A stretch of 11,232 nucleotides of DNA from Methylococcaceae bacterium (GTDB lineage Bacteria > Pseudomonadota > Gammaproteobacteria > Methylococcales > Methylomonadaceae), in assembly GCA_013140465.1 (NCBI GenBank), contig JABFST010000112.1, positions 1-11,232 on the forward strand. The letters are read 5' to 3'. Position numbers and translations under genes: made by a program. The notes beneath the pieces are model-generated. The model did no database searches, was not told the DNA's origin, and saw only the letters and a program-made list of their open reading frames with translations. Positions 6,029 through 11,232 of the stretch are shown piece after piece. The stretch's first letter is position 1; each line of letters begins with the position of its first letter.

Positions 6029-7135
6029 TTACCCCACATGCTCACACACTTCCAAATCAAAGCCCGACAAGCCTATATATTTTTTATGCGTACCCAACAC
6101 CTTTAATTTATGCACGCCCAAATCAGCCAAGATGCGCGCCCCGGCCCCGGTCATGCGCCAATCGTCATTAGTGTCTACGGCTTTGGCGGCATCGACGATG
6201 CCGTGGTCTTGCAATTGGTAACGGTGGATCAGTTCGATCAGCGATTTATTGTCCTCGCTTTGGCGCACAATCACCAACACCCCACGCCCTTCTTCGGCGA
6301 TTTTTTGCATGGCGGTGCGTATCGACATACTGTAAGTATTGCGTTTGGACGACAACATATCATCCAGCAAATTGCGGGCATGAACGCGCACCAGCACCGG
6401 CTCATCGCCGGACACTTTGCCCATCACCAAGGCTAAATGCAGGTTATTGTCGTTTTTGTCCTGATAGGCGTACATCCTAAAATCACCAAACTCGGTCGGA
6501 AACGCACATTCGCTAATACGTTCCAAGGTGTTTTCGTGTTGGATACGGTAATGGATCAAATCGGCTATCGTACCCATTTTCAGCTTGTGTTGTTGGGCAA
6601 ACACTTCCAGGTCGGGCCGTCTTGCCATCGAACCATCTTCATTCAAGATTTCCACGATTACCGCCGACGGATCCACCCCAGCCAAACGCGCCAAATCGCA
6701 GCCCGCCTCGGTATGCCCGGCACGGCTTAACACGCCACCGGATTTTGCCATTAACGGAAAAATATGCCCAGGCTGCACCAAATCATCGGCTTTGGCATTC
6801 GCCGCGACCGCGCATTGCACCGTCCGCGCCCTATCGGCGGCAGAAATGCCCGTGGTCACGCCCGTTGCCGCTTCTATCGACACGGTAAAATTAGTCGAAT
6901 GCGCGGTTTTGTTGGCATTGGTCATCAACGGCAAGCGCAATTGCTGGCAACGCTCGCTGGTCAGCGTCAAACAAATCAGGCCACGCCCGTAACGCGCCAT
7001 AAAATTAATGTCTTCAGGGCGCGTAAACACCGCCGCCATCAACAGATCACCTTCATTTTCGCGGTCTTCATCATCCATAATGATGACCATTTTGCCTTGT
7101 TTTAAATCGTCTATGATTTCTTCAATAGTATTCAT
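6029..7135 (-). CDS. ribBX: 3,4-dihydroxy-2-butanone 4-phosphate synthase with degenerate GTP cyclohydrolase II domain (RibBX type)
   Basis: A 368-aa two-domain protein. The N-terminal DHBP synthase domain (about 1-200) converts ribulose 5-phosphate to the C4 precursor of riboflavin and is intact: DDEDRENEGD (21-30), STNFTVSIEA (80-89), GHIFPLMAKSGGVLSRAGHTEA (split GHIFPLMAKSGG, 123-134, and VLSRAGHTEA, 135-144) with the active-type His141. The C-terminal domain aligns with GTP cyclohydrolase II, but the three zinc cysteines of RibA are Asn255, Asn266 and Tyr268, and the catalytic RQEGRGIGL motif reads RQSEDNKSL. This domain is therefore unlikely to open GTP. Such RibBX proteins are described in Proteobacteria, where a separate ribA supplies the activity. 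I chose the ATG at 7135 (MNTIEEII) over an upstream TTG at 7144, with GGGG just before it. Confidence 0.93.
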   Translation of the reverse strand: MNTIEEIIDDLKQGKMVIIMDDEDRENEGDLLMAAVFTRPEDINFMARYGRGLICLTLTSERCQQLRLPLMTNANKTAHSTNFTVSIEAATGVTTGISAADRARTVQCAVAANAKADDLVQPGHIFPLMAKSGGVLSRAGHTEAGCDLARLAGVDPSAVIVEILNEDGSMARRPDLEVFAQQHKLKMGTIADLIHYRIQHENTLERISECAFPTEFGDFRMYAYQDKNDNNLHLALVMGKVSGDEPVLVRVHARNLLDDMLSSKRNTYSMSIRTAMQKIAEEGRGVLVIVRQSEDNKSLIELIHRYQLQDHGIVDAAKAVDTNDDWRMTGAGARILADLGVHKLKVLGTHKKYIGLSGFDLEVCEHVG

Positions 7136-7194
7136 CAGCCCCAAAATCCACTCTTTTGCAATAAGTCTTCAGTCATGCTGCCCAGTTGTTGGGC
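7135..7194 (-). pseudogene. Possible C-terminal remnant of riboflavin synthase (ribE)
   Basis: In the minus strand, reading in the frame that ends TGATG on the ribBX start, the codons give AQQLGSMTEDLLQKSGFWG then stop. The tail TEDLLQKSGF resembles the [ST]-[IL]-[ST]-x-x-[FL]-L-x-x-x-GF end that many riboflavin synthase alpha chains have, and the one-base overlap of stop and start is what an intact ribE-ribBA pair would show. A TAG stop at 7195-7197 closes the frame upstream, so at most 19 codons survive. This is short and could be coincidence. Confidence 0.4.
7180..7194. repeat. Small hairpin before ribBX, stem GCCCA/TGGGC
   Basis: A 5-bp stem (7180-7184 with 7190-7194) around a 5-nt loop, about 45 nt upstream of the ribBX start in its likely leader. 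There is no T-run, so it is not a terminator. It may be structural or chance. Confidence 0.35.
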
Positions 7195-7411
7195 CTATTT
7201 ACCTGCATTGACTGCATTACGCGTAACAGACGCGTTCCGGCGACAATATTAACACCAATCGCGCGACTAAAGGCGGGATGAACGGCTAAAATGCAAGAAT
7301 CCATTGGGCCATAACTTTATTTCTCGATTCATTCTGCCAACAAATCAACCATCTGCACATTTTTTTGCAATTACGCACCAAAAAGATTTGACGATTGACT
7401 ACCCAGTTAAA
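7195..7411. other. Gene-poor junction between the 1245-aa gene and ribBX
   Basis: No accepted gene. It contains a 43-codon minus-strand frame (7173-7304, MDSCILAVHPAFSRAIGVNI...) with GC-rich, coding-like third positions but no ribosome site, a 6-bp-stem hairpin at 7219-7235, and a repeated CTGCATT. The part from about 7200 to 7305 is more GC-rich than the AT-rich tail at 7310-7411. I found no terminator after the large gene, no recognisable FMN riboswitch and no strong promoter for ribBX. The GC-rich part may be a dispersed repeat or scrap of a lost gene. Confidence 0.5.
7203..7235. repeat. Direct repeat CTGCATT and ACGCGT hairpin
   Basis: CTGCATT occurs at 7203-7209 and 7212-7218. Directly after it, ACGCGT at 7219-7224 and again at 7230-7235, separated by 5 nt, can pair as a hairpin because ACGCGT is self-complementary. 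The cluster of small repeats sits about 70-100 bp upstream of ribBX. It could be part of a dispersed intergenic element or an operator; no known factor is recognised. Confidence 0.4.
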
Positions 7412-10400
7412 TCAAAACCTATTCCGCATAGCCAAAGTAGCCAACTCTTCGGCAAGATCGCCCATATAAAGCACACCTACTGGATCGCTGTCATTCCCTG
7501 TACCAATTTGCCGATAAAGTGGCCTACAATTTTGCGCGTGACTCGCTGCGGTGCGTAGCAATAGATCGGTTTCACGACGTTCAGCAGTGGATAAGGCGTT
7601 ACTTTGGGCTAAACCTTGCAGTAACTGGGCGGCCGCTAAAACAACACTGCCGCGCGTACTATTGGCTTGCTCGCCAATCATCAGTTGGCGTAGCTTGTCC
7701 AACACTTGACCGCCTTCTAACGATTTAATTTTCGGCAACACTTCAGCTACCCGCTGTTGCACAGCAACATCGCCGTGTAAACCATATAATAAGGCATCCA
7801 GCACCGTGTAGTTTTCACCGTTAACTTCAAATACCAGTTGCAAATCGACCCGCTTTAACCGACTAATTAAGGTTACGATCGCCATTTGGCTACGAAGGGA
7901 CGTTCTTAAATACATTAAGCGAGCCAAAGCAACTTGGAATTGGTGAGGCTGAACATCAAGGCGATCAATGTAATTGATGTAAGTGCTAGGATTACGCTCA
8001 CTAAAACACACGGCAAAACTTAATAAAGCTTCAAGTTTACGCTCTTGCACTAGAGATTCAGCTGTATTGTCGTTGCTAGAAAAGGGGGCATGGACAATGA
8101 CAGTGTGTAACCAACTCATTAACGCATAGGTAAACTGTGGTTCATAAAGTTTTGCAAAAACCAAAGGCAGACAATCTTCGGGAAACTCACCTAGCCAAGA
8201 ATAACTGATATTACCTAACATTTTGAGTATCTCTGTATCAGGCGCACTTTGTTTGCCCTCTGGAAACAAAGGCATTTGCGTCGCCTTAAACTCTTGTTCA
8301 GCTTCCTGAACATAGCTGTGCACATCACTATAAAAAACAGCTGCCAAGCGACCAAGCACTGTCAAAATAGATTCATATTCACCGTGTTTGTTGTCGGCTT
8401 GGACAAAACAATGCAATTGCCGTATAGGGTCGTTTTCAGGTATTAGGCTTAAAGAAGCTAAGGCGTTAGCGTCCAATTCCGCGTTTTTGATATAGTACAA
8501 ACGGGCCACCCACTTAACTAAAGCCTTATGCCGCCGATTAGCTGACAACCCACTGCCAGACAATAACCATGCACATAACACTTGTTGGCAATCTGCCGTC
8601 CATAGATCAACCCAGTCAGTAATTTGTAATAAAGTAGCCTCTTCGTGGCTATCGGCAACCGCCTTATCACACCAGTGTTGTAATGCCTCGGCATCATCAA
8701 ACCTCCAATCATTAAGAGCCAGTCCGGCACATCTGTATAAATGCCGTTTATTGGCATCATTTTGGTAAACAAGACTCAGTTCAGCTAACCGTTTGGCGAT
8801 GTCAACACCATTTTTAGTTAAGCTAAATCGCCGCTGTTCCCGTTCAGCTTTTCTATAAGGACTGGCAAGTATAATTTCGGCACGCGTAGCAGCCATGTCA
8901 TCCCCATATTCACGTAGCCAAAACAGCGGCTCCAGCAATTCGGGCGTCAACACTTTGTTGCGCTCAGCCAATAATAATGCTGCAACCGCTTTCAAATGTT
9001 GGGTATAAACACCACCATCCTCTTGCGTCAACCAATTGTTTAACAATGGCATTACGGCACTGCTAGGACGAGTTAACAACGTCAACAGCCGGGCCACATG
9101 CAAATCAGATCGTGATTTGAGAGTGTTAATGGCTTTAATTGCCGCTACAGTACACTCTAGCCCATTCACTCCCGAACGCGAAAGGATGTCTTCAATTACC
9201 GATAAATCGGGGTTTTCGGCTAGGTTTTGCCATAAGCCACTTAGATCTTGCTGCGCAGATTTAACCGTAACTATGTCAGCCATAGCCGCATATGACGCCA
9301 CCACAACCCACGCTGGGTCAGTACCTAGCACATCTGGGGCATTCCACGGAAATGCTGATTGGCATAGATATTGGCCTACCCGTCCTAAGGCATGGGTAGC
9401 CAGCAAGGGGCTGCGGGATTTTAGTTGTCGCACCAGCACCTTGTGTTGCTGCTCCAGAGCCACATCGATTAAATCATCTGGAAGTTGGCGAAAGCGGGCG
9501 AGAAATTCGGCTTGGGCATAATCATCAGGATAGTGGGCTAATTTACTTAATGCTTGCTTCAACCATATTTGCGCAATATCCAAGGGCGCATATTGGGCTG
9601 ACCGCACCAACAGCAAACAAGCATCAAATTGACTTTTCTCAGCCAAACGTTCAACTAAAGCATCAAAATAACTAGCAGTTTTTTCGCTTATGCTTATTCT
9701 GCACTCAGCCAATCCCAATTCTAACTGCATAATGGCATCGTTGGTTTTGGAGTTGTTCCTTATAAGATCCCAGTGGTTTTCTTCAGATAAGCCAATACCT
9801 TGGTATCTCGATTTCAACGTTTTCATAAACAAGTGTAGTTCTTGCTGTAATTGCAGCCCTATCTCCCTATTCGGAAAATCAAAGCCCAGTAAAAACAACA
9901 ATTGATTTTTTTGTTGGCCTATTTCGCCCATAGCCGAAATATGTTTAAGGAATAACTCGGCAAAACCTAAACCAAAATCTGGATGGAGTTCGTTGGCAAC
10001 CCAGGCTAACCGCTCTAGGGCTTGATAAAAATCAGGGGGTATAAGCTGCTCCTCAGGAATAATCCCCCAAAATGCGGGATACGGCACTGGCTCTAAAGTA
10101 GGCACATAGCGCAAATTAGGATTGTCTAAAATGCGTGATAATAGTGGTAAAGCGGATACCCAGCCACTATCTGCAGGGCCTTGGGTGTCCAGCATGACTG
10201 CAAAGTTATAAACAAAGTCATCGGATTGTTTAGAAAAGCGTGCGGCCCATTGATTAGCACGACAGACGACTGCGAGTTGGTTTTGGCCACCGTTACCCAT
10301 CAAAATAGTGGCATCCAATGCGCTAATAGCGGCATTGACCACTCTGTTAAAAATGATGGCCTGTTTTCCATCGCTTAAACTTGATACAGCTAAGCTGTCA

Positions 10401-11149
10401 GCAGCTTCATCAGTTGTTGTGGCCAAGCCAAACCAATAGTTTGCTTGACTACTAACCGCACGAAAAACCGCATCACGCAAACCTTGCATACAACGATAAC
10501 AAGCATCTATGAGTGCTTGTGTGGGCACCTCAGATATTTCAATACCCATTAAGACTAAGCCCATTTTTGCGTACGCCATGCTATTGGCATAGCCTTGGCG
10601 CGCTAAATGTTCCAACTCGGCTATAAGCGTTTTGTCGGGATGGATATCGATAGCTGCGCGTTGAATAACTTGTTCAATAGGGCTAGGCAGTTGGGTAACG
10701 ATAAACTGTGGGGCAATCTGCGGAATTGCCACTACCCGCTTAAACCGCCAGTCGGGATTGGTGTCGAGATATACCGCCATATTATAAACAGTATTCTCCA
10801 CTCCCCAGCGAGGCACAAAAATACGGGGATTAGCCTTCATTTGTTCTTGGCGTAATGTATCTGACCCTTGTAAAAAAGCAGCAATCCAGCGGTATTCCAG
10901 CGACCAACGTATCGCCTCAAGATTATCAACGGCCCCTAACATAGCCGCCAAAACACGCAAGCAATTCGGGTTGCTTGCCATAACCGTCCATGCACTTTTG
11001 TTAAGGCCAAAAAATTCGCGTAAAGGGAATACCGCAATAGGTAGATCATCTTCTGTTATTTCTTTGTCGGCAAACAACTGTCGTTGTTGTTGCCAGGCAC
11101 CCACACCACATACGCGCCAACTTAAGCCCCTATCCCATTGATTAAACAC
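7412..11149 (-). CDS. Large (1245-aa) alpha-helical protein of unknown function
   Basis: An intact 3.7-kb gene whose product I cannot assign. It starts with GTG at 11149 (MFNQWDRGLSWRV), which overlaps the stop of the preceding gene by 8 nt; the first in-frame ATG would lose 56 residues. No signal peptide, membrane helix or nucleotide-binding P-loop is visible. From about residue 470 to the end it is a long run of Leu/Ala-rich amphipathic helices such as VARLLTLLTRPSSAVMPLL (686-704), like HEAT/ARM or TPR solenoids, with a proline-glycine linker near residues 959-972. The N-terminal part holds a divergent internal duplication: VYNMAVYLDT (121-130) and VYNFAVMLDT (313-322). Composition resembles the housekeeping genes rather than the AT-rich cassette. 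A scaffold or sensor role with the upstream gene product is plausible but unproven. Confidence 0.85.
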   Translation of the reverse strand: MFNQWDRGLSWRVCGVGAWQQQRQLFADKEITEDDLPIAVFPLREFFGLNKSAWTVMASNPNCLRVLAAMLGAVDNLEAIRWSLEYRWIAAFLQGSDTLRQEQMKANPRIFVPRWGVENTVYNMAVYLDTNPDWRFKRVVAIPQIAPQFIVTQLPSPIEQVIQRAAIDIHPDKTLIAELEHLARQGYANSMAYAKMGLVLMGIEISEVPTQALIDACYRCMQGLRDAVFRAVSSQANYWFGLATTTDEAADSLAVSSLSDGKQAIIFNRVVNAAISALDATILMGNGGQNQLAVVCRANQWAARFSKQSDDFVYNFAVMLDTQGPADSGWVSALPLLSRILDNPNLRYVPTLEPVPYPAFWGIIPEEQLIPPDFYQALERLAWVANELHPDFGLGFAELFLKHISAMGEIGQQKNQLLFLLGFDFPNREIGLQLQQELHLFMKTLKSRYQGIGLSEENHWDLIRNNSKTNDAIMQLELGLAECRISISEKTASYFDALVERLAEKSQFDACLLLVRSAQYAPLDIAQIWLKQALSKLAHYPDDYAQAEFLARFRQLPDDLIDVALEQQHKVLVRQLKSRSPLLATHALGRVGQYLCQSAFPWNAPDVLGTDPAWVVVASYAAMADIVTVKSAQQDLSGLWQNLAENPDLSVIEDILSRSGVNGLECTVAAIKAINTLKSRSDLHVARLLTLLTRPSSAVMPLLNNWLTQEDGGVYTQHLKAVAALLLAERNKVLTPELLEPLFWLREYGDDMAATRAEIILASPYRKAEREQRRFSLTKNGVDIAKRLAELSLVYQNDANKRHLYRCAGLALNDWRFDDAEALQHWCDKAVADSHEEATLLQITDWVDLWTADCQQVLCAWLLSGSGLSANRRHKALVKWVARLYYIKNAELDANALASLSLIPENDPIRQLHCFVQADNKHGEYESILTVLGRLAAVFYSDVHSYVQEAEQEFKATQMPLFPEGKQSAPDTEILKMLGNISYSWLGEFPEDCLPLVFAKLYEPQFTYALMSWLHTVIVHAPFSSNDNTAESLVQERKLEALLSFAVCFSERNPSTYINYIDRLDVQPHQFQVALARLMYLRTSLRSQMAIVTLISRLKRVDLQLVFEVNGENYTVLDALLYGLHGDVAVQQRVAEVLPKIKSLEGGQVLDKLRQLMIGEQANSTRGSVVLAAAQLLQGLAQSNALSTAERRETDLLLRTAASHAQNCRPLYRQIGTGNDSDPVGVLYMGDLAEELATLAMRNRF

Positions 11150-11232
11150 GGCTTAGCCCGATGTCCCGGGCTTGTCGCAACAGGGTAAGGATGGGGTTGG
11201 GCAAACCTTGCAACGTCCGCTTTCTGGGACGT
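11142..11232 (-). CDS. 3' end of an unknown gene upstream of the large protein
   Basis: The frame ending TAA at 11144-11142 reads RPRKRTLQGLPNP and ILTLLRQARDIGLSRV, open to the window edge, so at least 29 codons are visible. It is basic and looks like a real C-terminus. It overlaps the GTG start of the 1245-aa gene (GTGTTTAA), implying that the two are translated together and probably work together. Too little is present to name it. Confidence 0.55.
   Translation of the reverse strand, partial: RPRKRTLQGLPNPILTLLRQARDIGLSRV

Noticed and set aside
6110..7105. Several long plus-strand frames opposite ribBX
   Set aside because: They are antisense shadows of a clearly conserved gene, with His-, Arg- and Pro-rich translations.
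7136..7411. FMN riboswitch (RFN element) upstream of ribBX
   Set aside because: I looked for the conserved RFN segments and its multi-stem layout; the small hairpins present do not fit.
9036..9521. 161-aa plus-strand open frame
   Set aside because: It lies wholly inside the 1245-aa gene on the other strand, is rich in Ser, Arg and Cys as antisense shadows are, and has no ribosome site or neighbour logic.
11213..11232. ACGTCC/GGACGT inverted repeat at the window edge
   Set aside because: A 6-bp stem inside a coding region at the end of the window; likely chance.
1..11232. CRISPR arrays, tRNA or rRNA genes, transposase genes
   Set aside because: No regularly spaced repeats, cloverleaf-like sequence, rRNA segments or recognisable transposase motifs were seen on either strand.

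Overview
The window looks like the chromosome of a gammaproteobacterium. The evidence is a type IV minor-pilin cluster in the order fimT-pilV-pilW, the block ribB(X)-ribH-nusB-thiL-pgpA typical of Proteobacteria, and a RibBA homologue of the RibBX type, whose GTP cyclohydrolase domain has lost its zinc cysteines. A palindromic repeat built on GGAGAGGCTTTAGC resembles the REP-like repeats of Pseudomonas, Xanthomonas and gammaproteobacterial methanotrophs. A methanotroph-like host (Methylococcales) is a guess from overall feel, not proven here. Every gene I accept lies on the minus strand, so transcription runs from high to low coordinates.

Layout in transcription order: (1) 11232-7412: the last 29 codons of an unknown gene, overlapping by 8 nt a 1245-aa, largely alpha-helical protein of unknown function. 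(2) 7411-7136: a gene-poor junction with two small hairpins, a short direct repeat and a possible C-terminal scrap of riboflavin synthase (ribE) running directly into ribBX. (3) 7135-6029: ribBX. (4) 6028-4264: an AT-rich block of three tightly packed genes (a TIGR04255-like protein, a 107-aa protein, and a roughly 197-aa protein broken by a frameshift) inserted between ribBX and ribH. (5) 4201-1845: ribH, nusB, thiL and pgpA, with overlapping ends. (6) 1844-1653: a spacer with one perfect 14-bp-stem palindrome. (7) 1652-1: fimT, pilV and the 5' part of pilW.

How they work together: RibBX makes the four-carbon precursor that RibH (lumazine synthase) condenses with the pyrimidine intermediate. 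NusB, ThiL and PgpA are the usual downstream passengers: transcription antitermination, thiamine diphosphate synthesis and phosphatidylglycerol synthesis. FimT, PilV and PilW are minor pilins that prime type IV pilus assembly. The most interesting element is the three-gene cassette splitting the riboflavin operon. It has the look of a transferable accessory module (unlike base composition, co-directional, translationally coupled, unknown proteins), possibly a defence or toxin-antitoxin-like system, but nothing in the sequence proves that function. The large unknown gene upstream, which appears to have displaced ribE, is the second candidate.
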